Assembly (NCBI RefSeq): GCF_029269745.1
Contig: NZ_JARJHT010000002.1
Location: forward strand, 248,001 to 312,000
Length of the DNA stretch: 64,000 nt
Source: Polluticoccus soli
GTDB lineage: Bacteria; Bacteroidota; Bacteroidia; Chitinophagales; Chitinophagaceae
Reading direction: 5' to 3'
Part shown: piece by piece, positions 16,962-26,946 of the stretch
Layout: each line of letters opens with the position of its first letter
How positions within the stretch are numbered: position 1 is the first letter of the stretch
Position numbers and translations under genes: made by a program
Notes under the pieces: generated by a model
Seen by the model: the letters and a program-made list of their open reading frames with translations, nothing else
The model's database searches: none
Told to the model about the DNA's origin: nothing

Positions 16962-19214
16962 ATGCGATCCCCATTCACTATTTTCCTGCTTCCTTCAATT
17001 CTTTTAGCTTCAAAAGTTTGTGCACAGGCAGATAAGCGCCTGTTTCGAACTGATGGAGATTACATATCTCGTATAAAAGTCACGGAGAACAGTATTGACA
17101 AACCTATGGCCTGGGGTGGGGGACTGAATCATCCGCAATTTGCAATAGTAGATCTGAATCATGATGGCAAAAATGACCTTGTGATCTTTGAAAAAGCCGA
17201 ATATGTCAATCCACTGTTGCTACCCATTTCAAATAACATAAAAACCTTCCTTAATTCAGGCACGCCCGGTAATCCCCAGTATACATACGCTCCACAATAC
17301 GAGTATCTGGTACCATACCCTCAAAGGGTGATGAAGATGCTTGATTACAATTGCGACAAGATACCTGACCTTATTTATGGCGACATTTTCTTGAATATTT
17401 GCGATGGGTATTATAACTCAAGCGGCGACTGGACAACCCAAAACTGCAGGGTGATCTATGAAAAGGGCATTAATCCCGCTCCTCTACCTTTTAATAGCAA
17501 TGATATACCCGGAGTAGCTGATATAGATAGTGATAGCGACCTTGATTTTGTCGCGTTATCGATCGGAACGTTTCACCTTTACAAAGATGTGAGACAGGAG
17601 GAATCGCTTCCCTGCGATACGGTAAAATTTAAGTTGAAAGACTGGTGCTGGGGAAAGGTTGGTCATGCAGAAGTACGAGAGTCTGTTTTAGGCGTGTCTT
17701 GCAACAATTCTGGCTTGAAAATGCCTGGAGAGGAGGCAAAAACTACCGGTGGCAGCACTGCGATCTGTTTGTTTGATGCTGATGGAGACGGCGATTATGA
17801 TGCATTAGTAGGCGAGGACAAATTTGCCGATATCCAATTCCTGAAAAACGGTAAAGTGGAGCATGGCTATCCAGTCGATACAATGATAGCCCAAGACACC
17901 GTCTGGCAAACCGGGGGACATAAACTTCACATGGCATCGTTTCCTACCGGCTATTGGTTGGACATAGATGACGATAACGACAATGACATTGTTATTGCCC
18001 CCCAGGCCGATGAGAATTACCGCTCGGCAGCCTACTATCGAAATATAGGTAGTCAGACCGCTCCTGCCTTTACTTACCAAACCGATTCATTTCTTGTTGA
18101 AGACATGATAGATGCTGGATCCCGTTCATACCCCTCCGTGTACGATTATAATAAAGACGGTAAAAAGGATCTTTTCATAGGAGGTTGGTTATATCAGCCC
18201 GGTGGCACACATAAAACATCGATAATATACCTCGAGAATACTTCTACAGGCACTAATGTTTCTTTTAAAGTGGTAACGAGGGATTTTCTGAACATCGGTT
18301 CGTATCCCGAAAAGGGTGCTGCGATCTCTATTGGAGATATGGATGGAGACGGAATGGACGAGCTGGTAGCGGGCCGGGATGATGGTTCGATCATATGTTT
18401 CAAGAATCATGCGTCGAGCGCAGTAGCACAACCCGATTGGCAGCTATGGCACGCCAGGCTGAAAGGATCAGATGGTACGGAAATTAACGTGGGTAAAAAT
18501 GCAACACCTTTTATATATGACATCGACAAAGACGGAAAAAATGATCTCGTTGTAGGAACAGAAGTTGGATACCTGACATTTTATAAAAACATAGGTGCCA
18601 CAGGGCAGATCAGCCTAGAGTATAAAACCAATAAACTCGGAGATGTAAGAGTAGTGCCCGATATGGGATTTGGCTATAGTGCACCATACATAGGCCCTAT
18701 TGACAACTCTGGAGTTCACGCCCTGATGGTAGGCAGCGGCACGGGTGCTATATACAGGTATTCGGGTTTCGAGAATGGCAATGTCTCAACGCCCTATAAG
18801 CTCGAGGACAGTTTGTACTCTGATATTAAAATACCGGGACAGTTTTCGTCGGTGAGCTTTGCAGACATGTTTGATGACAACAAGTTCGAGCTCTTTATTG
18901 GGAACGGAAGGGGCGGCGTATTCGCATATCGCCAGGTGTTTGTTGAAGAAGTTGATGAACTAGCCAAGGAGAAAGGTGGACTGCAGATCTACCCTAATCC
19001 TGCAAAGGATAGAGTGAAAATGACAGCTGCAGCTGATTTGGGAACATCTTCAAGTATCCGCCTGGTTGACAATTTGGGACGACTGGTGACGGCGTCATTC
19101 TCTGCTTCAGGCAAGACTATAGAGTTTGATGTGTCGATGCTTCCGTCCGGGATTTACACATGCATTGTTAATACTGGCGAGAACGAGTTCAAAGGAGTGT
19201 TTGTGAAGGAGTAG
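16962..19214 (+). CDS. FG-GAP/VCBS repeat T9SS cargo protein, paralog 1
   Basis: 750 residues with a signal peptide (MRSPFTIFLLPSILLASKVCA). The body is a string of FG-GAP/VCBS repeats, each with a calcium-type loop such as DLNHDGKNDLVIF, DIDSDSDLDFVAL, DADGDGDYDALVG, DYNKDGKKDLFIGG and DMDGDGMDELVAG, expected to fold as a beta-propeller. At about 225-268 an insert with LKDWCWGK and VSC separates two repeats; all four paralogs have it. From about 673 (LQIYPNPAKDRVKM) the C terminus is a T9SS type A domain. Probably a surface-exposed binding protein. It is the most diverged N-terminal member of the array with the next three genes. Confidence 0.88.
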   Translation: MRSPFTIFLLPSILLASKVCAQADKRLFRTDGDYISRIKVTENSIDKPMAWGGGLNHPQFAIVDLNHDGKNDLVIFEKAEYVNPLLLPISNNIKTFLNSGTPGNPQYTYAPQYEYLVPYPQRVMKMLDYNCDKIPDLIYGDIFLNICDGYYNSSGDWTTQNCRVIYEKGINPAPLPFNSNDIPGVADIDSDSDLDFVALSIGTFHLYKDVRQEESLPCDTVKFKLKDWCWGKVGHAEVRESVLGVSCNNSGLKMPGEEAKTTGGSTAICLFDADGDGDYDALVGEDKFADIQFLKNGKVEHGYPVDTMIAQDTVWQTGGHKLHMASFPTGYWLDIDDDNDNDIVIAPQADENYRSAAYYRNIGSQTAPAFTYQTDSFLVEDMIDAGSRSYPSVYDYNKDGKKDLFIGGWLYQPGGTHKTSIIYLENTSTGTNVSFKVVTRDFLNIGSYPEKGAAISIGDMDGDGMDELVAGRDDGSIICFKNHASSAVAQPDWQLWHARLKGSDGTEINVGKNATPFIYDIDKDGKNDLVVGTEVGYLTFYKNIGATGQISLEYKTNKLGDVRVVPDMGFGYSAPYIGPIDNSGVHALMVGSGTGAIYRYSGFENGNVSTPYKLEDSLYSDIKIPGQFSSVSFADMFDDNKFELFIGNGRGGVFAYRQVFVEEVDELAKEKGGLQIYPNPAKDRVKMTAAADLGTSSSIRLVDNLGRLVTASFSASGKTIEFDVSMLPSGIYTCIVNTGENEFKGVFVKE

Positions 19215-19264
19215 AACTCAGTTATAACCCGTTAAATCTTTTGATGTTTAATAGTTAACTCAGA

Positions 19265-21520
19265 ATGATGAAATTCCTGAACCCATTATTGCCCATTGCC
19301 CTGTTAATTCAAGCTAATGCACAGGCGCAGTTTGAAGGGTCTATATATCGCACTGACGGAACTTACTTATCGAGCGTAAGGCTTACTGTGGATGGCGTTG
19401 AAAAGAAAATGGCATGGTGCGGTGGAGTTAACAACCCAATGTTTGCTGTTCCGGACCTGAACAATGACGGCGTGAACGATTTGGTGATCTGGGAGGCTTC
19501 CAACGAAATCACGGAAAGAGGTACAAAGACATTTGTCAATAAAGGTACTCCGGGTCAACCGAATTATTTCTACGCGCCTGAGTTTGAATACCTGTTCCCC
19601 TACGTGAGTGGGTACATGAAAATGATCGACTATAACTGCGATGGGATACAAGACCTCTTTTATGGTTCCTTTGGTCTTAGCATCTGCGATGGATACTATA
19701 ATTCCAACAGCGCTCTGGCGTTTAAAAATTGTCGCGATATAAAATATTACTATCCCGGCTCTTCCAATGCATCAAACATTACTGTGGGAAATGGTGTGCC
19801 GTCTATAGTTGACGTTGATAACGATGGGGATTTGGATTTCCTCTCGTTTTCGGACCTTGGTAACTGGATAGATTGGTACAAGAATATTAAAACAGAGAAA
19901 GGTTTCTCTTGCGACACTTTTGCCCTACAGTTAAAAGACAGGTGTTGGGGCAGGGTGTTTCAGCCTGGAGGGCGAGAACACGTTTTACATCAATGGTGTG
20001 ATAATAGTATGTTTAACAACCAGCCGAAGACGACACATGGCTCCAATACTTTATGCTTGTTAGATCATGACGGTGATGGAGATTATGATGTGCTGAACGG
20101 TAACGATGTATATTCCGATCTGCAGTTCCTACGCAACAATCGAATTCAGTTTGGTAACAGTGTTGATTCTATGACCTGGCAGGATACTATGTGGCAATCG
20201 AATGGAACAAAGGCACATATGGCACGATATCCGTTGGCTACACACATTGATATTGATGGGGATGGTGCAAGAGATATCCCTATTTCGCCTCGTGCTGATT
20301 TTTCGGAAAACTACAGAAGTATCCAGTACTACCGGAACGCCGGTACGGATGCTAATCCAAGTTTTATTTACCAAACTAACACGTTGTTGGTAGATAGGAT
20401 GCTGGATATGGGCTCAAATTCATATCCTGTTTTTTACGATTACAATAGAGATGGAAAGTTGGATCTGCTAGTTGGCAGCCGGGGTTACTACCAGCCCAAC
20501 GGCACGTTTAAGCCAACTATATGGTATTTTCAGAACACTGGTTCAGGGTCTAATATTTCCTTCAACCTTGCACAGAAAGATCTGCTAAAGGTAGACACTC
20601 TTGGAATAGATGGCGCTTCGCTGGCTATCGGTGATCTCGATAATGATGGGCTGGACGATATGGTTGTTGGCCACAGCAACGGGACTTTGAGTTTTTTCAG
20701 AAACTATGCTGCATCTTCAAATGCGCAACCAGACTGGCATCTGTCGCAAAAATTGCTTCGTGACCAGAACTCCACAGAGATCAATGTAGGTAATAGTGCT
20801 GCTCCACTCATCTACGATATAAATGCAGATGGTAAAAAGGACCTTTTGATAGGGTGTCAGGCGGGAACCATTTTTTACTACAAAAACATTGGCGGCTCTG
20901 GTCTGCCAAGCCTCGAATACGTAACCAATAAACTTGGAGATGTAAGAGTGGATGGTTACTTGTCCTCCCAGATGTACACCTGGAGTGCGCCATTTATCGG
21001 TCAAATGGACAATACCGGCAAAGAATACCTAGTGGTAGGCAGTGGCTTTGGAAGAATATCACGGTATGACGGTTTTCAGAACGGCAATGTTACGACACCG
21101 TACACATTGATTGATTCACAGTATTCAGGCGTACAAGCGCCGGGACAACAACTGGCACCGGCAATTGGCGATCTGAATGGAGATGGAAAGTATGAGATGA
21201 TGGTGGGCAATACTAAAGGCGGATTACTTCTTTACCGTCAGGTATGGAATGTTAGCGTGAATGATCTGACCAAAGAAGCTGAACTGCACCTATACCCTAA
21301 TCCAGCCAGCCGCAAGCTGACCATTGAAAGCAAAGATGCGCTGTTATCGGCAGAAGTACGGATGTTTAACGTAGTTGGCCAGCTGGTCCATACCCAGAAA
21401 ATTGCGGTACAGTCTACGTCATTTGTGGTTGATATAGCGCATTTGAAACCTGGCGTTTATGTGTGCTCTTTGATAAATATGGGAAAAGTCAGGAATACAC
21501 GTTTTACTAAACTGAACTGA
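19265..21520 (+). CDS. FG-GAP/VCBS repeat T9SS cargo protein, paralog 2
   Basis: 751 residues. Signal peptide ending NAQA, then FEGSIYRTDGTYLSS, a sequence shared almost word for word with paralog 3. FG-GAP loops include DLNNDGVNDLVIW, DYNCDGIQDLFYG, DVDNDGDLDFLSF, DHDGDGDYDVLNG, DYNRDGKLDLLVG and DLDNDGLDDMVVG. The common insert is at about 222-264 (LKDRCWGRVF, HVLHQWC). The T9SS domain begins near 673 (LHLYPNPASRKLTI). Two start codons are adjacent (19265 and 19268). The upstream bases AGTTAACT and the first coding bases match those of paralog 3, so the duplication included the leader. It begins 50 bases after paralog 1. Confidence 0.88.
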   Translation: MMKFLNPLLPIALLIQANAQAQFEGSIYRTDGTYLSSVRLTVDGVEKKMAWCGGVNNPMFAVPDLNNDGVNDLVIWEASNEITERGTKTFVNKGTPGQPNYFYAPEFEYLFPYVSGYMKMIDYNCDGIQDLFYGSFGLSICDGYYNSNSALAFKNCRDIKYYYPGSSNASNITVGNGVPSIVDVDNDGDLDFLSFSDLGNWIDWYKNIKTEKGFSCDTFALQLKDRCWGRVFQPGGREHVLHQWCDNSMFNNQPKTTHGSNTLCLLDHDGDGDYDVLNGNDVYSDLQFLRNNRIQFGNSVDSMTWQDTMWQSNGTKAHMARYPLATHIDIDGDGARDIPISPRADFSENYRSIQYYRNAGTDANPSFIYQTNTLLVDRMLDMGSNSYPVFYDYNRDGKLDLLVGSRGYYQPNGTFKPTIWYFQNTGSGSNISFNLAQKDLLKVDTLGIDGASLAIGDLDNDGLDDMVVGHSNGTLSFFRNYAASSNAQPDWHLSQKLLRDQNSTEINVGNSAAPLIYDINADGKKDLLIGCQAGTIFYYKNIGGSGLPSLEYVTNKLGDVRVDGYLSSQMYTWSAPFIGQMDNTGKEYLVVGSGFGRISRYDGFQNGNVTTPYTLIDSQYSGVQAPGQQLAPAIGDLNGDGKYEMMVGNTKGGLLLYRQVWNVSVNDLTKEAELHLYPNPASRKLTIESKDALLSAEVRMFNVVGQLVHTQKIAVQSTSFVVDIAHLKPGVYVCSLINMGKVRNTRFTKLN

Positions 21521-21655
21521 TCGGCCTGAATAATCGCACTAGCGGCCGGTTGCCAGTCAACGATCAGCCAAGGGAGAAAGCAGACGCTTAGTCATAACAC
21601 GCATTTTTTTGACCTCTTGAACCCGCTTTGCCGTTTTATAGTTAACTTTAGAATA

Positions 21656-23911
21656 ATGAAAATCCTGAACATATTATTACCACTGGCCCTGTTAGTTCAA
21701 ACCAATGCCCACGCACAATTTGAGGGTTCTATATATCGCACTGATGGAACTTATTTATCAAGCATAAAGCTGACGGTAGATGGAGTAGAAAAGAAAATGG
21801 CGTGGAGCGGTGGTACTAATAATCCGATGTTTGCTGTGCCAGATCTTAACCACGACAATTTAAGTGATCTTGTGATTTTCGAGGCTGGGTTGCTGGAAAC
21901 AGAACGTGGGGTCAAGACGTTTATCAACAAAGGTTCAGGAGGCAACCCCAATTATTTTTACGCACCTGAATTTGAGTACCTGTTTCCTGCTATCTATCGC
22001 TACATGAAGATGGTGGATTATAATTGTGATGGGATACAGGATCTGTTTCACTACGGTTTGGGGGGGCTTAGTATTTGCGATGGATACTATAATTCGAATA
22101 ATGCACTGGCGTTTAAAAATTGCCGCGATATAAAGTTTATCTACCCCGGGTCGCCAACACCAACTTACGTTAGTATGGGCGGGAACGATGTTCCATCAAT
22201 AGTTGATGTTGATAATGACGGAGACCTGGATTTTCTTTCATTTTCGGGAGCTGGAAACTGGATAGAATGGTACAAGAATATTAAGACAGAAAAAGGTTTC
22301 TCTTGCGATACGTTTGCGGTACAGTTAAGGGACAGGTGCTGGGGAAGGATATTGCAGAACGGGCCAAGAGAGCACGTGCTGCACCAGTGGTGCGATAATA
22401 GCTTGTTTGAGAATCAGCCGAAAGCAACCGACGGAGCTAATACATTATGCCTGTTGGACCATGACGGTGATGGCGATTATGATGTGTTGAATGGTAACAG
22501 CGTGTATTCAGATCTGCAGTTCATGCGCAACAACCGGATACAGTTTGGCAACAGCGTTGATTCTATGACCTGGCAGGATACCACCTGGCAGTCGAATGGA
22601 ACAAAAGCACGTATGCCGCGATATCCTTTAGCTACACACATTGATATTGACGCCAGCGGTGCAAAGGACATACTGGTGTCGCCACGCGCCGAGAATTCAG
22701 AAAACTACAAGTGCATCCAGTATTACAGGAATATCGGTTCTGACGCAAACCCAAACTTTGTTTATCAGACAGATACATTACTGGTAGATAGAATGCTCGA
22801 CCTTGGTTCACACTCTTATCCTGTTTTTTATGACTATAACAGGGATGGCAAGTTAGACTTGCTGGTAGGTTCAAGAGGGTATTACCAGTCAAACGGCACC
22901 TTCAAATCTACGATCTGGTATTTCCAGAATACAGGCAGTGGTTCGGATATTTCCTTCAATCTGGCTGAAAAGAATTTACTAAGAGTGGACACGCTTGGCA
23001 TTGAAGGGGCATCGCTGGCTATTGGTGACCTGGATAACGATGGAATGGACGACCTTGTTGTGGGTCACCTGGATGGCACATTGAGCTTCTACAAGAACTT
23101 TGCAGCCTCAGCAGGTTCGCAACCTGACTGGCGCCTTTCACAAAAGCTGCTTCGTGATAAGAATGCTACGGTTATCGACGTAAGTAATTACGCTGCACCG
23201 CTTATTTATGATATTAATGCCGATGGTAAAAAAGACCTTTTGGTAGGGAATGAACCGGGCACCATTTCATATTACAAAAACTTAGGCAGTAGTGGCCAGG
23301 CGAGTCTGGAATTTGTATCTAACAGTCTTGGAGGTGTGAGGGTGGATGATTATGTACCTATATCTTATACCTACAGTGCTCCATTTATTGGTAAAATGGA
23401 TAATACCGGTAAAGAATATCTTGTTGTGGGCGGCGGATTTGGAAGGATTTCCCGGTACGATGGGTTTCAAAATGGCAATGTGACGACACCGTATTCCTTG
23501 ATCGACTCTCAATATTCGGGTATACAGGCTCCCGCAAAATTCCTCGCACCAGCGATAGCTGATCTGAATGGAGATGGAAAGTATGAGATGGTGGTGGGTA
23601 ATGATAAGGGCGGATTGCTTCTTTACCGCCAGGTATGGAATGTTGGAGTGGACGATGTGGTTAAAGAAACTCAATTACAACTGTATCCTAACCCGGCTAA
23701 TCGTAAATTGACTATTGAAAGTAACGATGCGCTGTCGTCGGCCGAAGTGCGGATATTTAATGTAGTTGGCCAGCTGGTGCATACCCAGAAAATTGCTACG
23801 CAGTCTACGTCGTTTGTAATTGATATAGCGCATTTGAACCCCGGCGTTTACGTGTGCTCATTGGTACATAATGGGCAAATCAAAAATGCACGCTTCACTA
23901 AACTGAACTAA
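21656..23911 (+). CDS. FG-GAP/VCBS repeat T9SS cargo protein, paralog 3
   Basis: 751 residues from the ATG at 21656. A TTG 13 codons upstream keeps the frame open but would spoil the signal peptide (ILNILLPLALLVQTNAHA). It is very close to paralog 2 along the whole length, including the C-terminal NVVGQLVHTQKIA segment, and the two share the leader AGTTAACTnnAGAATAATGAAA apart from small differences. FG-GAP loops, the insert at about 223-266 (LRDRCWGRIL, HVLHQWC) and the T9SS domain from about 673 are all present. The 135-base gap before it holds no gene. It is the most recent duplicate in the array. Confidence 0.88.
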   Translation: MKILNILLPLALLVQTNAHAQFEGSIYRTDGTYLSSIKLTVDGVEKKMAWSGGTNNPMFAVPDLNHDNLSDLVIFEAGLLETERGVKTFINKGSGGNPNYFYAPEFEYLFPAIYRYMKMVDYNCDGIQDLFHYGLGGLSICDGYYNSNNALAFKNCRDIKFIYPGSPTPTYVSMGGNDVPSIVDVDNDGDLDFLSFSGAGNWIEWYKNIKTEKGFSCDTFAVQLRDRCWGRILQNGPREHVLHQWCDNSLFENQPKATDGANTLCLLDHDGDGDYDVLNGNSVYSDLQFMRNNRIQFGNSVDSMTWQDTTWQSNGTKARMPRYPLATHIDIDASGAKDILVSPRAENSENYKCIQYYRNIGSDANPNFVYQTDTLLVDRMLDLGSHSYPVFYDYNRDGKLDLLVGSRGYYQSNGTFKSTIWYFQNTGSGSDISFNLAEKNLLRVDTLGIEGASLAIGDLDNDGMDDLVVGHLDGTLSFYKNFAASAGSQPDWRLSQKLLRDKNATVIDVSNYAAPLIYDINADGKKDLLVGNEPGTISYYKNLGSSGQASLEFVSNSLGGVRVDDYVPISYTYSAPFIGKMDNTGKEYLVVGGGFGRISRYDGFQNGNVTTPYSLIDSQYSGIQAPAKFLAPAIADLNGDGKYEMVVGNDKGGLLLYRQVWNVGVDDVVKETQLQLYPNPANRKLTIESNDALSSAEVRIFNVVGQLVHTQKIATQSTSFVIDIAHLNPGVYVCSLVHNGQIKNARFTKLN

Positions 23912-23940
23912 TTGACCCTGAAAAATATTTTCACTAGTCT

Positions 23941-26190
23941 ATGAGAAAGCTTTTGTTACTCTCGATATATTGCTCGATGATGGCGTTTTTGCCCAAAGGA
24001 CAGGCGCAATTCCAGGGGCAGCTGTTTCATTTCAATCCCGACACTAAGGTGTTTGCCTGGGGCCAGGAGAAAACCCTTGCCTGGTGCGGTGGGGCAAACA
24101 ACCCGCAGTTTTCGTTAGCAGATTTGAATAATGATCAGAAAGTCGACCTGGTAATAAATGAACCATATGTCGGTGTGAAAACATTCTTAAACACCGGTAA
24201 TGCCAACTACGTTTATTCACCGCAGTTCGAATATAATTTCCCTTTTATCCAGGGATATATGAAACTGGCAGATTATAATGACGATGGGATCGCTGATCTG
24301 TTTCAACGTGGCTCAACTGGTTTTGCGGTTTACAAAGGACGGTTTGAGAACGGCGAGTTAAAGTTTTCGTTTTATCGCGAACTGTTTTATAACTCGGTGT
24401 CAGGTTGGGTAAATGCTTACTGCGAACCTAACGATATGCCGGGTATTGAAGATATAGACCATGATGGCGACCTTGACTTTGTTTCGTTCTATATTGGCGG
24501 CGGAAAGATCACCTGGTATCGCAACTGCAGGGAAGAGGATGGGCTACCTAACGATAGCATCCGCGTCTGTGTTAAGGACAACTGCTGGGGGAAAACCTTC
24601 CAGGGGATATACAGAACCCATTTGCTACATACCACGTGTGATACCTGGGGGACAAGTTGTAAAGGTTGTGAGGATAATGGAACCGGCAACAAAACAACAC
24701 ACACAGGCAATGCGATCTGCCTGCTAGATTATGATGGTGATGGTGACTTTGATTACTTCGATGGCAGCGTGTCTTATCCTGATGTTCAGTTATTGACCAA
24801 CGGAAGAAAAGATTTCAATTTTTCGATCGACTCGATGATGTGGCAGGACACAATGTGGAATAGCAATGGTCATCAGCTGCACATGCCTGTATGGCCTGGA
24901 GGATATTGGCTGGATATAGATCAGGACCATGATAAAGACCTGTTGTTTTCGCCTAATGCCTCTAATACTGAGAACTATAAATGTATCGCGCATTATAAGA
25001 ACGTAGGTACTGATGCTAGTCCAAACTTTGTCTACCAGTCTGACACGTTCCTGATCGAGAAAATGATAGACGTCGGAAGTGGATCGTACCCTGTCTTTTA
25101 TGACTATGATAAAGATGGTAAGCTCGACCTCTTTGTTGGCTCTGATGGCTTTTATCAACCTGACGGAACATTGAAGGGTAAGGTTTCGTATTATCGGAAT
25201 ATCGGCACCGGTTCAAATTATTCGTTCGAGCTGCAAACAATGGATTTTATGCAGATCGGCAATTACCTTTTCCGCGGAACGTCGATTGCTATTGGTGACA
25301 TCGATGATGACGGTAAAGACGATCTGGTGTTAGGGCATACCGACGGTACGTTGTCCTATTTTAAGAACCAGGCTGCCTCAAATACTGTACAGCCTGTCTG
25401 GAACCTTGTAGCTCCGACATTGAAGGATGCTTTGGGCAACGATATTGTGGTGACCAACTACGCAGCCCCGGTTATCTATGATATGAACAAGGATGGTAAG
25501 AAAGACCTGGTAATTGGTAATATGACCGGCTATCTCACCTACTATGAAAGTGCAAGTGTTGGCGGAAATATTAGTCTCAATTTTAAAACCAATAAGCTAG
25601 GTGATGCTCATGCTGATCCGAATGCGATCAATATTTACACAATGAGCGCACCGTACATTGGCCGCATGGACAATACAGGTATCGACTACCTTGTTATGGG
25701 CAGCCAGGACGGAAAGATATTCCGCTTCGATGGTTTTCAGAATGGCAATGTGACTACGCCATACACTATGATCGATAGCAATTACTCTTTCGTAAAGGCT
25801 GGTACACGTACCGCGCCCACATTTGCCGATCTCGATGGCGATAATAAATATGAAATGATAGTTGGCAACGTATTAGGCGGGCTGAGTTTTTACAAACAGC
25901 TATTTAATGTAGATGTTAAAGACATCAATACAGTTGGCTTGAACGTGAAGTTGTATCCCAATCCTGCAAATAACGTGCTGAATGTCGAACTTAAATTGCC
26001 ACATGGCAGCGATGGAGATGTGCAGATACATGTGCTCTCCGCATTGGGTCAACGTGTGATCAGCAGTGTAGTGCCCGCCACTCAGGCCTATGTGCAACTG
26101 TCTACATCTGGCCTGTCATCGGGAGTGTATTATTGTGTAGTGCAGTACGGCAGCCAGCGCTCAGCTCAACCGGTAACAATAACTAGGTAA
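23941..26190 (+). CDS. FG-GAP/VCBS repeat T9SS cargo protein, paralog 4
   Basis: 749 residues, signal peptide MRKLLLLSIYCSMMAFLPKGQA. It has the same layout as the other three but is more diverged: FG-GAP loops DLNNDQKVDLVIN, DYNDDGIADLFQR, DIDHDGDLDFVSF, DYDGDGDFDYFDG, DYDKDGKLDLFVG and DIDDDGKDDLVLG. The shared insert (about 210-259) starts VKDNCWGKTF and keeps HLLHTTC but is longer, with an extra CKGC pair. The T9SS domain starts near 668 (VKLYPNPANNVLNV). It begins only 29 bases after paralog 3, so readthrough is likely, and a perfect bidirectional terminator closes the array. Confidence 0.88.
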   Translation: MRKLLLLSIYCSMMAFLPKGQAQFQGQLFHFNPDTKVFAWGQEKTLAWCGGANNPQFSLADLNNDQKVDLVINEPYVGVKTFLNTGNANYVYSPQFEYNFPFIQGYMKLADYNDDGIADLFQRGSTGFAVYKGRFENGELKFSFYRELFYNSVSGWVNAYCEPNDMPGIEDIDHDGDLDFVSFYIGGGKITWYRNCREEDGLPNDSIRVCVKDNCWGKTFQGIYRTHLLHTTCDTWGTSCKGCEDNGTGNKTTHTGNAICLLDYDGDGDFDYFDGSVSYPDVQLLTNGRKDFNFSIDSMMWQDTMWNSNGHQLHMPVWPGGYWLDIDQDHDKDLLFSPNASNTENYKCIAHYKNVGTDASPNFVYQSDTFLIEKMIDVGSGSYPVFYDYDKDGKLDLFVGSDGFYQPDGTLKGKVSYYRNIGTGSNYSFELQTMDFMQIGNYLFRGTSIAIGDIDDDGKDDLVLGHTDGTLSYFKNQAASNTVQPVWNLVAPTLKDALGNDIVVTNYAAPVIYDMNKDGKKDLVIGNMTGYLTYYESASVGGNISLNFKTNKLGDAHADPNAINIYTMSAPYIGRMDNTGIDYLVMGSQDGKIFRFDGFQNGNVTTPYTMIDSNYSFVKAGTRTAPTFADLDGDNKYEMIVGNVLGGLSFYKQLFNVDVKDINTVGLNVKLYPNPANNVLNVELKLPHGSDGDVQIHVLSALGQRVISSVVPATQAYVQLSTSGLSSGVYYCVVQYGSQRSAQPVTITR

Positions 26191-26210
26191 ATCGCCTGAT
26201 TATTCAAATA

Positions 26211-26240
26211 AAAAGCCCCGGTAAATTTACCGGGGCTTTT
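26211..26240. terminator. Bidirectional terminator between the FG-GAP array and rplY
   Basis: AAAAGCCCCGGTAAA (26211-26225) directly followed by TTTACCGGGGCTTTT (26226-26240): a perfect 15-base-arm palindrome with A/T runs on both sides, between convergent stops at 26190 (+) and 26260 (-). Confidence 0.92.
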
Positions 26241-26259
26241 AGTTTCTATCAAAGGCCGA

Positions 26260-26847
26260 TTATTTCTTACCGCCTTTAGCTTCTTCTGTTTCTGCTTGTT
26301 TCAGGGCACGTGTCATAACTACTGAAGCGATAGGAATACGTGGAGAATTCAGTATTTCCATTTCACCAGCTTTTACGTCTTCAACACGGATGTTGCCGTT
26401 CAGTTGCAGTTTGTCGATGTTTACTTCGATGTTTTCAGCCAGGTGCTTAGGCAGGGTACGCACTTTCAGAGATTTTACTTTGATCTCAAGGCGACCACCA
26501 GCTTTAACACCTTCAGACTGACCTACGAACTTCAAAGGCAGGTTAGCGATAACCTTTTTGTCTTCAACCAGCTCCAGGAAGTCGATGTGGCTCAGTTCGT
26601 CAGTTACAACGTCAAATTGCAGATCTTTCAGGATGCAACGGTAAGTAGTACCGTCGATAGCGATCTCTGCCAATTGGAAATCAGGCGTATACACCAGCGG
26701 ACGAAGCGCCATTGGGTTAGCACTGAAGTGGATAGTTTCTTTACCACCATAGATTACACCAGGTACCTGGCCTTCAGAACGAAGTTGGCGAGCTGCTTTT
26801 TTGCCATTTTCGCTTCTGCGTTTTCCTTCAACTTTTACACTTCTCAT
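26260..26847 (-). CDS. rplY: Ribosomal protein L25/Ctc (long form)
   Basis: 195 residues from the ATG at 26847. The frame is open 15 codons further, but the family begins with M-x-SVKVEGKRR. It binds 5S rRNA in the 50S subunit. The N-terminal L25 domain (RQLRSEGQVPGVIYGG, about 15-95) is followed by the C-terminal TL5/Ctc extension (VKAGGRLEIKVKSLKVRTLPKHLAENIEVNI), so this is the long form. It lies 133 bases downstream of prs on the same strand, a gene order also known from Bacillus (prs-ctc), and is probably cotranscribed. The intergenic leader holds a small hairpin (26930-26946). The last residues are a Lys/Glu-rich tail. Confidence 0.93.
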   Translation of the reverse strand: MRSVKVEGKRRSENGKKAARQLRSEGQVPGVIYGGKETIHFSANPMALRPLVYTPDFQLAEIAIDGTTYRCILKDLQFDVVTDELSHIDFLELVEDKKVIANLPLKFVGQSEGVKAGGRLEIKVKSLKVRTLPKHLAENIEVNIDKLQLNGNIRVEDVKAGEMEILNSPRIPIASVVMTRALKQAETEEAKGGKK

Positions 26848-26929
26848 TTTTGTGTGTTTTTCTTCTTTCAGCGCCGGGCGTATACCCGTCAAACATCCGG
26901 TCGTTGAAATTCTTGTTTTTAATAAGGTT

Positions 26930-26946
26930 CGCCCCGTTCGGGTGCG
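26930..26946 (-). promoter_or_regulatory. Hairpin in the prs-rplY intergenic leader
   Basis: On the minus strand CGC-A-CCC-GAAC-GGG-GCG: a GC stem with one bulged A and a GAAC loop, about 83 bases before rplY. It has no T run. It could be a processing or autoregulatory site for L25; this is only a structural reading. Confidence 0.3.

Larger units (their letters stand above)
16962..26190 (+). repeat. Tandem array of four FG-GAP paralogs
   Basis: Four co-oriented genes of about 2.25 kb each, separated by 50, 135 and 29 bases. Copies 2 and 3 are the most alike in protein and DNA, including their leaders; copies 1 and 4 are more distant. Direct repeats of this length favour recombination, so copy number may differ between strains. 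Confidence 0.85.

Noticed and set aside
26404-26907. Plus-strand ORF antisense to rplY
   Set aside because: Shadow of the L25/Ctc gene; composition is unlike a real protein.
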